Assembly: GCA_002298925.1 (NCBI GenBank)
Contig: DBMM01000112.1
Span: 3,086 to 67,085 of the forward strand
DNA from: Geobacter sp. UBA698
GTDB taxonomy: Bacteria > Desulfobacterota > Desulfuromonadia > Geobacterales > Pseudopelobacteraceae
Direction of reading: 5' to 3'
DNA length: 64,000 bases
Below are positions 35,650 to 45,538 of the stretch, one piece after another. The notes beneath the pieces were generated by a model. The model was not told the DNA's origin. It made no database searches and saw only the letters and a program-made list of their open reading frames with translations. Every line of letters starts with the position of its first letter. Position 1 is the stretch's first letter. A program made the position numbers and the translations under genes.

Positions 35650-35845
35650 GCGCAGAAAATCTTCTTCGATAGCTGCATCTCGAAACCCACCGCAAAGCAT
35701 AATAATATCGTAATGCTACATATACTTTAAAAACTATTAAATCATTGTCAAGCCGCAGACGGCAAATATCTACAAGTGCCACTTCAAGCCTTACGCAATT
35801 AAATTTTCCAAGTGCCAATTATACTGTTCTCAGGGAATCGATCTA
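35650..35845 (-). repeat. Dispersed promoter/leader element, copy 2
   Basis: Matches 5404-5610. On the minus strand, GTCTGCGGCTTGACAATG, a TAAAGT box and TTGCGGTGGG are shared, then the sequences drift apart. It is upstream of the Cys-rich lipoprotein operon. Confidence 0.55.
35724..35751 (-). promoter_or_regulatory. Probable promoter of the lipoprotein operon
   Basis: Minus-strand TTGACA (35746-35751), 16 bases, TAAAGT (35724-35729), identical in layout to that at 5482-5509. The leader to the first gene would be about 250 bases. Confidence 0.55.
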
Positions 35846-36148
35846 TTCATCGAGACGGCAAGCCAAGGCCAAGCCGTCCGCGGAATCGGCGCAAAAATGT
35901 TGATCATCGCAGCGAGAGGCGCTCGTTGACCTGATGCTTTGCTACCGCGATGTCTCGGCGTGGAATGAGATGTCAAACTCTTCGAAAACCTGCCGGATTA
36001 AGTGCAGAAGTCTGTTTAAGGAGATTGTGAAACATTTTGAAGATCGGACGGAAGAATTGAAAGGTGTGAAGAATTGATAGATGCTCGATGGGTGATGCGG
36101 TTTATTTTGGCGGTTTGCTTTCACTACGTTTGATGCGCAATTTCCGAC

Positions 36149-36364
36149 TCACCTCCCTTTAAGATCAGATTGATTCAGATAACCCATAATGAATATCCCA
36201 CCGGAAATGACTGTGGCAATGCAGGCCACCGTAAACGCCAGCGACTTCCCGTGCCACAATCCCTCAAACCAGCGCATGAACTGATCTGCAAGCACAGACG
36301 CATTTCCGCCATATGTTTTCACTTCATGCAGGTATCGCTTGGAATTCAGAAATTCTTCAACCAT
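36149..36364 (-). CDS. Small membrane protein, start unresolved
   Basis: From ATG 36364 this is 71 residues with one membrane span (FTVACIATVISGGIFIMGYL). The frame is open further upstream to 36532 and there encodes another hydrophobic segment (NLIAFVILLVGLGSAVLIY), so the real protein may have two spans and about 125 residues. No ATG, GTG or TTG is visible in that extension, so either a rare start is used or the 5' end is lost. Function unknown. Confidence 0.45.
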   Translation of the reverse strand: MVEEFLNSKRYLHEVKTYGGNASVLADQFMRWFEGLWHGKSLAFTVACIATVISGGIFIMGYLNQSDLKGR

Positions 36365-36532
36365 GGCGTTGTCAGGAATGATTTCCGCCGTCCGGTAAAT
36401 CAGAACGGCACTACCCAGTCCAACCAGGAGTATAACGAAGGCAATCAGGTTATAGGGGCCTTGGGGAAATGTGAATTTAATTTTTATGATATTTTCTCGG
36501 CACCTGTATCCAACGGCCAGACAAGAAGTTTG

Positions 36533-36835
36533 TCAAAGTTTGTTTCAATATGATTCTTTTTGACTCAAACGATATCAATACAAACCAAAACCACCACAAC
36601 TGGAACCAAACAGGAAAAAAAGGTTTCATGCGAGAGAACTCATTTTGACTCAATCTGCATCACAATGGCACCATAGCCACCATATCAACAACAGTTCAAG
36701 CAGACTTAAATTTATCTCAATTCAAATCCACTGAATCAATCTGCATCAAATTGACTTAATAGCGATCAGATCGTCAAAGTTTGTGCGGTTACGATCTGCC
36801 ACTTACAATGGTTTCCGATTCGGCAGAGACGAGTG
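36533..36835. other. AT-rich gap with repeated 12-mers
   Basis: No gene. It contains two copies of TCAATCTGCATCA (near 36648 and 36736) and two of GTCAAAGTTTGT (36532 and 36774), plus other TTGACT/TCAA-rich words. These may be regulator sites for the minus-strand gene at 36149-36364, or remnants of a repeat. Confidence 0.4.
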
Positions 36836-39800
36836 CTATTTGAATTCAATTTTGTAGTACAGATCCACGCCGCTTGCGTTGATGCCGCTCTGGGTTTCGA
36901 TCTGCCATTTTTTGAAGAAATCGTATCTCAGCAGGAACAGGTTACCGCCGGTAAAGATGGATCTGCCGTAACTGAAATACAACTCCGGGGTCAGGTACTT
37001 TCCGACAGTGACCATGGTCTGGGAAACACCGCCGCTCTGGACGACAGGGGTGCTGCCCCCGGGCGTTACCTGGATCGGTTTATAACCCATGTAACCCGCA
37101 GACGGTCGTCCGCCCGACTGGACCTCCAAAGTACTCAGCCCCAAGCGACTCTTGATCTGATCCTGCAGGACCCTGGACTGGGACGATGAAAGCAGCATAC
37201 CGGCGGCACGGGTCATCATGTCAACCTGTTCGGTGCTGCCGCCCCCCAGCGGGCGCCCCTGAACAACATAGGAGAGGATATCCACATCCGGCATAGCCGG
37301 TTCCGAGTAAAGTTTGATGAGCGGCTTCTCCAGCGTGCCGCTTACAATCACGCCGGCACGCACGTCACCCATGGTGCGCACCGCCAGGATATCCATGGTC
37401 GGCTGGTTGAGGGGGCTGTCGGGGTAAAAGAGTCGGCCGCGCACGATCTCCAGATTGACGCCATAGGTCTGGTAGCGCCCCTTGATGACCTTGATCTCGC
37501 CGCGGCTGCTGACCCGGTCTAGGCTGTGCATGGTCAGGTCAATGCTGCCGCCCAGCTGGGCATCAATCCCTTCCAGCTTGACAAATACCCGCTCGCCCAA
37601 TACAAGCCGCACCTGCGCATCCAGCTCCCAGGGCAACCTTTTTGCGGCAACCCGAGGTTTCCCTTCCAAGATAACGTCACCGCTGGCGGTAACGGCCTTT
37701 TTGGCCGGTGGACCGGTAATGCTGAATTCCGGCAGATGCAGTTCGCCACGCACAACAAGCTTTTGTGGCGTCCCTTCAAAGGTCAACTGTGGCGAGCACT
37801 GAACCTGAAATTCAGGGAAGTAAACCGTCTGGAACCTGTCGCCCTTCAAGGTGCCGCTGAATCCGGCGACCCGGGCTCCTGCCAGCCGTAACTGGGCCGT
37901 TCCTGTAATGGAGCCGGCACCGGACAGAGCCCGGAAACTGTCGATTAGGAGCAGGTTCTTTTCCAGACGGGCTGTCAACTCCACATCTTTGACATGGATG
38001 CCGGCACTGGGCAAATAGGCACCGGCGCCGCTCAGACGGAGTGTGCCGAACGGCTGCGGGTCGGCCCAGCGTCCGCCGATTTTCAGGTCAAGATCCAGCT
38101 TAGCGAGACTCTCCTGGAGAATGTCCGGAAACAGGGCCGCGAGCAGCCCGTTTTCCTGCAACTGCCCGTTCAACGTGGCCTGCACAGCCCCTTCGGAATT
38201 CACTGCCAACGGCAAGCGTCCCGCCAGCGGCAGCTGAAAACTGCCCCGCAGCTGTCCAGTTTTGGCGGCATCCAGGACAAAGCTACCCCGCAGAGCTTCG
38301 CCACGCCAATTCCAGGTTGATGAGGCAGAGCTGAGTTCAACCGACAGCTCCCCCTCCGGCCGCTCCCAGCGCAGTTTTCCCTGGCCGATGGCACTGCTGC
38401 CCTCCAGCTCGAAGCGCTGCCCCGGCAACAGCCTGCCGGCCGCCCGCCCGTTGAGGCGTCCGTCCAGCCGCAGGTCGGCCGGCAGCCAGGGCTTAAGCAG
38501 CGCCAGGTCAAGCTCCTTCAGTTCCAGAGAGATAACCCCCTGGTCGGGCAGTTCCAGGCGGGCCGGTGCGGCTGAGGCTATCTTCGCCTGCAGTGCGGCC
38601 CCGTTAGCCAACTGCAGCTGAACCGAGCCCTGCAGACCGCGCTCGCCGGCTGTTGCGGTCAAATCGCCGCGCTGCACTGTCACGCTGCGTCCGGCAGTGG
38701 TGAACGTCCCCTGAAGAGAGGCGGCGCTGCTCAGCTCAAGCCGCTCTCCCGGCAGAAGATTCAAGCGCATGCTGCCGGTACTTGCACCGGACATCTTCAG
38801 GTCTTGCAGCCATTCCGAACCCCTGGCAAGATTTAGACCGATCCAGCGGGAGTGGACCACACCCCGCAGCGGATTTCCGCGCAGATCAGCGGCAAGCTCA
38901 AGGCGCTCCGCCCCGGATCCGGTAAGCGAAAGCAGAGACAGGGCCAGATGCTCACCATCCGCAGTCAGAGCGGCAGGTGCCGCCAATGACCAGGATCCGA
39001 CGCTGTCATGCCCTGAAAAATCGATTACTTTTCCACTCCAGACACCCTGGGCGTACCCCCCGGACAGTGCCAGCCGCGCCGTATTTCCATTCGTGCTCAC
39101 CATGACGCTGATCCTGTGGTTCACAGCGATTCCGTCCCCCTGCAGGCTTAACCTGTCGGCCTGAAACCTGCCCCAGGCCACCTGCCGAAGTTCCCCGGAA
39201 ACTAGCAGCGAATAGTCCCGCCCCTCCTCCAGGCGGGCAGTCAGATCGGCACCAGCCATGCGGGCATCATCCATGGCCAGGACGCTGCCATGAACAGTGA
39301 CGGCTCCGCTCGGGCGTTGCCCGCGCCAGGCCAGCCACCCCTCGGCCCGCACTTCCCCGTGAGTTCCGGGAACCAGCCGGGAGAGGTCATCAACTCTGGC
39401 CATGACCGACAGACGTCTGTTGAGTTCACCGGCTCCATGGATCGTGAAGCCCCTGCCCTGCAGATCCAGACGGCGGACGATCACATCCTCAGCGCTAAAG
39501 TCGGCGTCCACCCCACCGGTCAGGGACTGGCCGTGCAGACGGCTTTCCAGAAGGGAGCCTGCCAGCGTGCCCCGCTGGTCAGCCTGTCCAATCCGTATCA
39601 GGCTGCCGTTGAGATCGAAATTAACCACACCGGTCCAATCCGGCGCAATATGGGCCGGATTAAGCCCCCGCCCTTTCAGCTGCGTGCGCAGGGAAATGCC
39701 GTGACTCCAGTCAGCCTCCAGCCCCCCTTGCAGTGTTCCATCCAAAAGCAACCCGGTCAGAGAAGTCAGCTTGATCCCGCTGGCATTGCCCTGGTAATCT

Positions 39801-40837
39801 GCGGAGACATGGGCCGTGCGCCAGTCCCTGCCACGATTGGCAACCGCCAGCTTGCCATGATAAAGGCTCAGGCCCCCCTCCAGCGACAGTGTCCCCTTCA
39901 GATCGGTCGGCACCTTCAGCAGTGGCAGCAGATCGAGACGGTCTGTCTGGATGCGCAGGGACAGCTGCGGCTCCAGTGCGGCCAGGTTGACGTTGCCCTC
40001 AGCGGTTATCATTCCGCGCAGACCGCTTGCGGTCAGGTTCAGTTTACGCAGATTGAAAACGGTGCGGGTCATACCCGCCTCGCCGGACAGCTCCATCCGC
40101 TGTTCCTTTCCCGCGACCCGCCTGCTGCTGACCAGAACGACTCTGCCGACCAGCTGTTCCGGCTGCTGACCGTCCGACATACGCAACTGCAGGGAGATAT
40201 TTTCCAGGCCGGCCAGGGGGCGGGACGGGACAACAGCAACGTCGGCGCTGAGCGCAGGGCGCTGAAATCCAGCCCGGATGCTACCGCTCAGGCGTCCGTC
40301 AGGAGCGTCTGCTTTCAGATCATTAATGATGAGTTGCTGATCCTGCCAGGCCAGCTCGCCACTGACTGCGTTCAGGATCAGCGCTGCCCCCTGCAGGCGA
40401 CGGTAGCGCAAACCCTGCAGCTGCAGATGTGCAACTCTGGCGTCAAACAGCCGGGCCAGACCCGCTGGCCGTGGCCAGAGCAGATCAGGCGGCCGGGTGA
40501 CTGTCGGACTGTTATCCTGGACGCGCACCCCCCGCAGGGTAAGATCCGAGATCCCCAGCATGCCGGACAAGAGCAGGAGCGGTTTCCAGGACAGCTCAAG
40601 GCTGTCCACTTCCACCTGCTGCATGGGCAGAGTGATGCGAACTCCGCCCAGCAGCAGCCGGTCAGCAAGTCTACCCTCCACCCGGTCGGCTCCAATCCGC
40701 ACCTGGCTGTGGCGGGAAACTCGTTCCATCAGCCAGCGGATTCCATCTTCTGTGCCAACCAGCCACTTCAGGCCCCAGGCACACGACACGATCATAACGG
40801 CCGCCATGATCGCCAATGCAAGCTTCAGGGGCCTCAC
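36836..40837 (-). CDS. tamB: TamB-like translocation and assembly module protein (DUF490)
   Basis: A 1333-residue protein: a single N-terminal membrane anchor (residues 5-26), a very long beta-rich repetitive body of AsmA/TamB type, and a C-terminal DUF490 region ending in GNLFLLRYDFFKKWQIETQSG. The length is typical. It spans the periplasm and works with TamA to deliver proteins or phospholipids to the outer membrane. Its start overlaps the TamA stop by four bases (ATGA), confirming an operon. Confidence 0.9.
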   Translation of the reverse strand: MRPLKLALAIMAAVMIVSCAWGLKWLVGTEDGIRWLMERVSRHSQVRIGADRVEGRLADRLLLGGVRITLPMQQVEVDSLELSWKPLLLLSGMLGISDLTLRGVRVQDNSPTVTRPPDLLWPRPAGLARLFDARVAHLQLQGLRYRRLQGAALILNAVSGELAWQDQQLIINDLKADAPDGRLSGSIRAGFQRPALSADVAVVPSRPLAGLENISLQLRMSDGQQPEQLVGRVVLVSSRRVAGKEQRMELSGEAGMTRTVFNLRKLNLTASGLRGMITAEGNVNLAALEPQLSLRIQTDRLDLLPLLKVPTDLKGTLSLEGGLSLYHGKLAVANRGRDWRTAHVSADYQGNASGIKLTSLTGLLLDGTLQGGLEADWSHGISLRTQLKGRGLNPAHIAPDWTGVVNFDLNGSLIRIGQADQRGTLAGSLLESRLHGQSLTGGVDADFSAEDVIVRRLDLQGRGFTIHGAGELNRRLSVMARVDDLSRLVPGTHGEVRAEGWLAWRGQRPSGAVTVHGSVLAMDDARMAGADLTARLEEGRDYSLLVSGELRQVAWGRFQADRLSLQGDGIAVNHRISVMVSTNGNTARLALSGGYAQGVWSGKVIDFSGHDSVGSWSLAAPAALTADGEHLALSLLSLTGSGAERLELAADLRGNPLRGVVHSRWIGLNLARGSEWLQDLKMSGASTGSMRLNLLPGERLELSSAASLQGTFTTAGRSVTVQRGDLTATAGERGLQGSVQLQLANGAALQAKIASAAPARLELPDQGVISLELKELDLALLKPWLPADLRLDGRLNGRAAGRLLPGQRFELEGSSAIGQGKLRWERPEGELSVELSSASSTWNWRGEALRGSFVLDAAKTGQLRGSFQLPLAGRLPLAVNSEGAVQATLNGQLQENGLLAALFPDILQESLAKLDLDLKIGGRWADPQPFGTLRLSGAGAYLPSAGIHVKDVELTARLEKNLLLIDSFRALSGAGSITGTAQLRLAGARVAGFSGTLKGDRFQTVYFPEFQVQCSPQLTFEGTPQKLVVRGELHLPEFSITGPPAKKAVTASGDVILEGKPRVAAKRLPWELDAQVRLVLGERVFVKLEGIDAQLGGSIDLTMHSLDRVSSRGEIKVIKGRYQTYGVNLEIVRGRLFYPDSPLNQPTMDILAVRTMGDVRAGVIVSGTLEKPLIKLYSEPAMPDVDILSYVVQGRPLGGGSTEQVDMMTRAAGMLLSSSQSRVLQDQIKSRLGLSTLEVQSGGRPSAGYMGYKPIQVTPGGSTPVVQSGGVSQTMVTVGKYLTPELYFSYGRSIFTGGNLFLLRYDFFKKWQIETQSGINASGVDLYYKIEFK

Positions 40838-42594
40838 AGTTCGAATCCCACCGTGAAGTGGATGCGGAAAGCAGGCTGTTCCACGCCGATCTGGCGCGCC
40901 AGCGAAAGATTCAGGGCACCCACCCGACTGTAGTAATGCAGCCCGATGCCTGCTCCCTGAAACAGGCTGACGTTGGAGAAGTCATTAAAGGCGTTGCCTG
41001 CGTCATAAAAAGTGGAAAGACTCCAGTTTTGGAAGAGGGCCCGTTCCAGTTCAACGCTGGCCGAAAGCATTTGCTTGCCCCCCACCACCTTGCCGGATGC
41101 ATCCCGCGGACCGAGTGACTTATAGCCATAGCCGCGCACGCTTTGATCGCCACCGGCAAAAAAACGGAGTGAAGGCGGCAGATCGCTCAACGGGTCGGAA
41201 AAGAGAGTCAAACCGGCTTTGGCACGTGTATGGAGCGATAGCCGCCACGGCAGGGAAAGCAGGTGACTCCCCTCTCCGGTCAGCTGCAGCAGGGAGGTGT
41301 CGGAGCCGATGAACTGGTGCGTGCCGCGCAGATCGAAGGCGGCTCGATATCCCTGGCTGGGGCGGAATTGATTGTCATAGTTATCCAGACTGAAACGGAG
41401 GCCCGGCAGAACCAGGCGGGTGCCGGAATTCTGGCTGCCAATGCTGAAATCTTCCTGCTGCAGCTTCAGATAGGCCGTTCCAATCCGGCCTGACCCGAAG
41501 CTGCGGTTTCGGGCTGCCTCCAGGGAAACAAGACGGCTGATGTAGTCGCTCAGCTCTTCCCGCTGCAGGTTGAGCTGAAGTGTGGTTGAGTTTTTGATGT
41601 CCAGGTAGCCCGGCAATTCGTAGCGCAGTCCCAGACCCTGCAGATGCTCGGCAACAAACAGTTGCGCGGTAAAATCATGCCCTTTCCGGAAAAGATTCAG
41701 ATCGCGGTAACGCAGGGAAAAGCGCGCCCCGGTGTCGGTTCCATAGCCGATACCGGGACGAAGGCTCAGACGGGGTACCGGCTTCAGACGCACCAGAACC
41801 GGAACCCGCAAGTCGCTGGCGCTGTCCTTTTCAGGCATGACAACCACCTCTTTGAAACGTTCGGAATTGGCAAAATTGAGCTGCGTCTGCCCCAGTTTGA
41901 CGAACGAGAAGACGTCGTCCGGCGTAAAGGCCAGATAGCGCCTCAGAAACGGGTCGGGATAATCGGGAGCACCCTCGATCCTGACATCACCGAACTGATA
42001 GCGCTGTCCGGTTTCCAGCACCAACCGGATGTTGGCGCTGTTTTCTCCCGCAGCAATGCGGATTTCGTGGAGCACATAATCTGCGTCCAGATAGCCCAGT
42101 TCCTGAGCCCTGGAACGAAGTTCGGCCTTGGCCCGTTCATACTCCTGCTGCAACAGGATGTCCCCGGTATGCAGCGGAAAGGCAGCTATCAATTCCTTGA
42201 GCGCTTCCAGCCCGGCTCCGCTTCCGCGCACCTCAACCAGCAGATGACTGACCCGTAGCGGCCGACCGGCTTCGATCAGCACCCGCAGCCGGTAGCGATC
42301 ATCCGCCAGCGGCTCCTGCACAACAGTTACCCGGGCGTTATAATAGCCGAAGGGTTCCAGCGCTGTACGGGCATTTTTCTCTACCTGAATGACGAAACGC
42401 CTCAGCCAGAGCAGGTTGACCTTGCCGTCCTTCACCAGACCGGGCGGCAAAGCCAACGCCAGCTTGACATTTTCGAGAACATCCCCTTCGATCCCCTCCA
42501 CGATCACTTCAACCGGTTCAGCGGCCTGCAGGGGCGACGCCAGACAGACCACCATCAGGCAAAAGGACAACAGTAGATTGAATGATCTCGACAT
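40834..42594 (-). CDS. tamA: TamA-like Omp85 outer membrane protein
   Basis: A 586-residue protein: signal peptide (1-24), three POTRA-like domains (about 27-270) and a 16-strand barrel starting near residue 285 (LSLRPGIGYGTDTG). The conserved Omp85 loop-6 motif RGY appears as SVRGYGYKSLGPRD. The C-terminus ends FTVGFEL, an outer membrane signature (aromatic pattern). It forms the outer membrane half of the translocation module with the downstream gene. Confidence 0.9.
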   Translation of the reverse strand: MSRSFNLLLSFCLMVVCLASPLQAAEPVEVIVEGIEGDVLENVKLALALPPGLVKDGKVNLLWLRRFVIQVEKNARTALEPFGYYNARVTVVQEPLADDRYRLRVLIEAGRPLRVSHLLVEVRGSGAGLEALKELIAAFPLHTGDILLQQEYERAKAELRSRAQELGYLDADYVLHEIRIAAGENSANIRLVLETGQRYQFGDVRIEGAPDYPDPFLRRYLAFTPDDVFSFVKLGQTQLNFANSERFKEVVVMPEKDSASDLRVPVLVRLKPVPRLSLRPGIGYGTDTGARFSLRYRDLNLFRKGHDFTAQLFVAEHLQGLGLRYELPGYLDIKNSTTLQLNLQREELSDYISRLVSLEAARNRSFGSGRIGTAYLKLQQEDFSIGSQNSGTRLVLPGLRFSLDNYDNQFRPSQGYRAAFDLRGTHQFIGSDTSLLQLTGEGSHLLSLPWRLSLHTRAKAGLTLFSDPLSDLPPSLRFFAGGDQSVRGYGYKSLGPRDASGKVVGGKQMLSASVELERALFQNWSLSTFYDAGNAFNDFSNVSLFQGAGIGLHYYSRVGALNLSLARQIGVEQPAFRIHFTVGFEL

Positions 42595-43166
42595 AATTTT
42601 TTCCAGGATTCAGCTAGACGGTCAAGCCAGGGGGCAACTGATGCTGGCGCTGGCTACTCGGTGCAGATTAATGACAATTATAGCCTGTTTTTGACATTTT
42701 TAAGATTCAAATGGGGCGGGGCATATATTTCGATACAGCATCTGACAGTGACGAGCCCTAATCAGTTGAAACGCTTTTAACAACTGGAAATGAAGACTCA
42801 AAAAGCACAATTGCCATCGTCAATCATCAGAGCGGCAACAGGTACGGATAATTCATCTCAGCGAAACCATGTATATTCCGACGAAACAAATATACACCGG
42901 CATCCAGGGTGAATTCTCTCGAAAAGCCGCATCAACAGCAGGTTTGAAGCGAAACACGACGAAGCGGCTGTATACCTTTTTAATACACTGCCAGATCAAG
43001 AGAGCCATATGATTGCAAGTCAAACAGTCCAGCATACAATTTATTTTATAATAATATCAACATGTTGTGGGCATATTAGAATATACTAAAAATATTGGCA
43101 CGCCTGATGCTTCTGCTTAATAGATATATGCAGCAAAAACCCGAATCACACCAACAGGAGGATGTC
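42595..43166. other. Long intergenic gap, no gene seen
   Basis: About 570 bases between tamA and the small membrane protein. Short frames exist on both strands but without ribosome sites or recognisable domains. It must hold the tamA promoter, on the minus strand, but I could not place it with confidence. Confidence 0.4.
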
Positions 43167-43385
43167 ATGAAAGCACTAGCTACGATTATCGGACTAATCG
43201 CCCCCGCAACAGCATTCGCATCAACTGCCGGCCGTGAAGACAGTAGCGGCCTGTTCGTATGGATATTTCTCGGATTCTGCGCCTTAATCATAACTGCACA
43301 GGTAGTTCCGGCAGCCTTGATGTTCTTTGGACTGGCCAAGGGTATTGCCGGAAAGCGCACAGTTAACGCTATCGCCAAATCGTGA
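43167..43385 (+). CDS. Small membrane protein of unknown function
   Basis: A 72-residue protein with a signal-like N-terminus (LATIIGLIAPATAFAS) and one or two spans (FVWIFLGFCALIITA, VPAALMFFGLAKGI). ATG 43167 follows AGGAGG. I recognise no family; the composition suggests a small inner membrane protein. A short GTG frame overlaps its stop but runs into the terminator stem, so I do not call it. Confidence 0.6.
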   Translation: MKALATIIGLIAPATAFASTAGREDSSGLFVWIFLGFCALIITAQVVPAALMFFGLAKGIAGKRTVNAIAKS

Positions 43386-43505
43386 CAGATGAAGTCCAAC
43401 AAAATCGCGAGCAGCTTGACGAATTTCGGAACCGTGAGACAGTATTACCATCCAGCAAGCGAAAGCGCACTAAAACGGCGAAGTTCGAAGCCATCGGTGC
43501 GAAAA

Positions 43506-43578
43506 CGAAAACCCCGCGGCACACAATAATAGAGTCCCGGTAGTAATTGACTCTTCAGTTGTGCAGGCGGGGTTTTCG
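43506..43578. terminator. Bidirectional terminator between convergent genes
   Basis: CGAAAACCCCGC (43506-43517) pairs perfectly with GCGGGGTTTTCG (43567-43578), with T-runs on both strands. It separates the small membrane protein gene from the EAL-HDOD gene, although the 49-base loop is long. Confidence 0.55.
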
Positions 43579-43599
43579 GTTAATTCAGGCAGGTCTTTA

Positions 43600-44826
43600 T
43601 CAGGAGATGATCGAGGCACGCCAGTTGAATGCCTCCAACTGGGCGGAAAGCAGCTGGTCAAGAGTTACCCGGCTCTGGTCCAGCAACGAAGTGACCGCGT
43701 CAAAATCAGTGGCCTCAACCTTTTCTACCAGATTCAGCATCTGCCCAAGTTGCCCTTTGCGCTCCAGCAGTGCGCCACTGACCTCATCCGTAAGATTGAG
43801 GCTGGCGATGATCTCTTCCATGGGAATCTCGAAGAGTACGTCCAGAAGCGACAGGATGCCGGTCATGAAAGCGGCTTCGGCATGTTCGCCGGTCACACCT
43901 TTCTGCTGCAGCAGAATCTCCATCAAACGTCCGCGCACCGCCGCCATCTCCAGCAGGGGATGATTGATGCCGCGCGAATCATTGCCAGCAAACAGGAAAA
44001 GTTGCACCCAGCGGCGCAGATGATTGGTTCCCAGCATGACGATGGCATGGCGCAGGGTCTTGATCTTCTCGCGCATGCCCATTGCCACGGAATTAACCAG
44101 GCGCAGCAGGTTGTAGGACAGACTGGGATTTTCCTTGAAAGTCTGTTCGATTTCCATCAGTGTGGCGTCCAGGGTCAGTTGCTGCAGCAGTTTGAGCATG
44201 GCCAGACCGGACACATCTATCTTTTTCTTGTTGAGCACCACCGGCCGCTCGAAGAAGTACCCCTGAAACAGGTCGAAGCCCATACTAAAGCAGGTTTCGA
44301 ACTGCTGGACTGTCTCCACCTTCTCAGCCAGAATCTTGACCGGCCAGCGTCTCAATTCCCTGACAATTTCCGGCAGCTGATCCATGTCTGTCTCGAGGAT
44401 ATCGATCTTGACAATATTAACAACCCGGTAGATATCGGCGTTATCCTGGCTGAAGACGTGATCGTCCAGGGCCAGTTGGAATCCAATCTCCTTCAGTTCG
44501 CGGCAGCGCTCGACCACCGTCTCGTCCAGCTCTATAAACTCCAATAACTCAAGTACGGTTTGTCCAGTTGGCAGCAACTCAAGCATCTCCGAGAGCAGCA
44601 GGCTCAGATGAACATTAATGAAACCGAGCTTGCCACCCAGAACCTCCTGGATGCCGAAGGTGGCCAGAGCACTGGTGATGACGCTGGCACTGGCCTGAGA
44701 GTAGCTGTCAAACTGAGCAAAATTTGCTTCAGCAGACCTGAAAAGCAGTTCAAAACCGACGATTTCCTGCCTGCGATCCAGAATCGGCTGTCTACCCAGA
44801 AAAAATTTTTCTTGCTTACCTGACAT
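43600..44826 (-). CDS. EAL-HDOD (YuxH-type) signalling protein
   Basis: A 408-residue protein. An N-terminal EAL-like domain begins FLGRQPILDRRQEIVGFELLFR, but the metal-binding ELLVR-type Glu context is altered (FELLFR) and the DDFG region reads ALDDHVF, so phosphodiesterase activity is uncertain. The C-terminal HDOD domain contains NPSLSYNLLRLVNS and the conserved helices. Such proteins act in c-di-GMP networks or chemotaxis-like control. The start is ATG 44826; the longer frame from 44874 has no good ribosome site. Confidence 0.85.
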   Translation of the reverse strand: MSGKQEKFFLGRQPILDRRQEIVGFELLFRSAEANFAQFDSYSQASASVITSALATFGIQEVLGGKLGFINVHLSLLLSEMLELLPTGQTVLELLEFIELDETVVERCRELKEIGFQLALDDHVFSQDNADIYRVVNIVKIDILETDMDQLPEIVRELRRWPVKILAEKVETVQQFETCFSMGFDLFQGYFFERPVVLNKKKIDVSGLAMLKLLQQLTLDATLMEIEQTFKENPSLSYNLLRLVNSVAMGMREKIKTLRHAIVMLGTNHLRRWVQLFLFAGNDSRGINHPLLEMAAVRGRLMEILLQQKGVTGEHAEAAFMTGILSLLDVLFEIPMEEIIASLNLTDEVSGALLERKGQLGQMLNLVEKVEATDFDAVTSLLDQSRVTLDQLLSAQLEAFNWRASIIS

Positions 44827-44907
44827 AGAACTTTCCGGCCTGATCTGAAGCAGGCGCAACGTTTTGCAGTACACCCAACGGGTAATTATCTGACGATAAG
44901 AAAGAAC

Positions 44908-45372
44908 TTAGCGTTTGAAATCCTTGATGGTGGAAATCACGAACTCACGCTGACCGGCATCCTTCTGATGACAGCCGAAACAGGTACCGACCGGATCCAT
45001 CCCGCTGGGCTTGCCGTCGGCGCCATAACCGGCAAACAGCCAGCCTCCGGTTTCTTTACGGTGCTTATCCTTGCGCATCAGTACCACCATATTTTTGGGG
45101 CCGTCGGACGACGAGCCTTCCTTGATATTGAAATATTCGACAACTATCGTACTTCCCTCGGCAAAGCGATTACCTGCCTGGTAGCCCTTAAATGCCTTTT
45201 TATCGGCGTAAATATAATGGACGCCATAGAAGAGGGAATTCTTGTCAGTGACGATTTTGCGCTCGCTTTTCTGCCATGTTTGATAGCCTTTGGGCAGTGC
45301 GGGTGAAGCTGCCGCGGAAACAATCAATGGCAATGCAAAAATAAGTACGGCAACAGACATTAGTTTAAACAT
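44908..45372 (-). CDS. Cytochrome P460 family protein
   Basis: A 154-residue protein with a signal peptide (LIFALPLIVSAAA). The haem site is CFGCHQKD (CxxCH) near the C-terminus, preceded by VVLMRKDKHRKETGGWLFAGY and LPKGYQTWQKSERKI, which match the P460 family. These periplasmic haem proteins oxidise hydroxylamine or detoxify NO-related compounds, but many act in respiration of unknown type. The start is ATG 45372, 12 codons inside the longer frame. Confidence 0.85.
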   Translation of the reverse strand: MFKLMSVAVLIFALPLIVSAAASPALPKGYQTWQKSERKIVTDKNSLFYGVHYIYADKKAFKGYQAGNRFAEGSTIVVEYFNIKEGSSSDGPKNMVVLMRKDKHRKETGGWLFAGYGADGKPSGMDPVGTCFGCHQKDAGQREFVISTIKDFKR

Positions 45373-45538
45373 TTCTATCAACCCCTTGTATTTTAGTGGC
45401 AGAAGCATACATTCAAACCGTCAAAAAGTCACGCAAAAGGGATAACGTCAGCCTGCATGCAGAAGACAGACGCTTATAACAATTGACCTTGCAGCTATAG
45501 TACGATATTTTAACATGATTAACTCAAGGAGCTCCTCG

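Larger units (their letters stand above)
35464..36148. other. Intergenic region: leader, repeat copy and decayed sequence
   Basis: Contains the second copy of the promoter/leader element (about 35650-35845). Its right part (about 35850-36080, plus strand) shows broken fragments such as ALVDLMLCYRDVSAWNEM in shifting frames, suggesting a decayed gene; the family is uncertain, possibly a TPR/DUF4071-type protein. An overlapping minus-strand frame at 35372-35818 is probably just the open leader. Confidence 0.35.

Noticed and set aside
35372..35818. 148-codon minus-strand frame
   Set aside because: It runs through the repeated promoter-leader and overlaps the lipoprotein start; it has no ribosome site of its own.
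39290..40933. 547-codon plus-strand open frame
   Set aside because: Antisense to tamB, with Gln/Pro-rich composition typical of shadow frames.
43382..43543. 53-residue GTG frame overlapping the stop of the small membrane protein
   Set aside because: Although GTGA overlap suggests coupling, its end lies inside the terminator hairpin and it has no recognisable domain.
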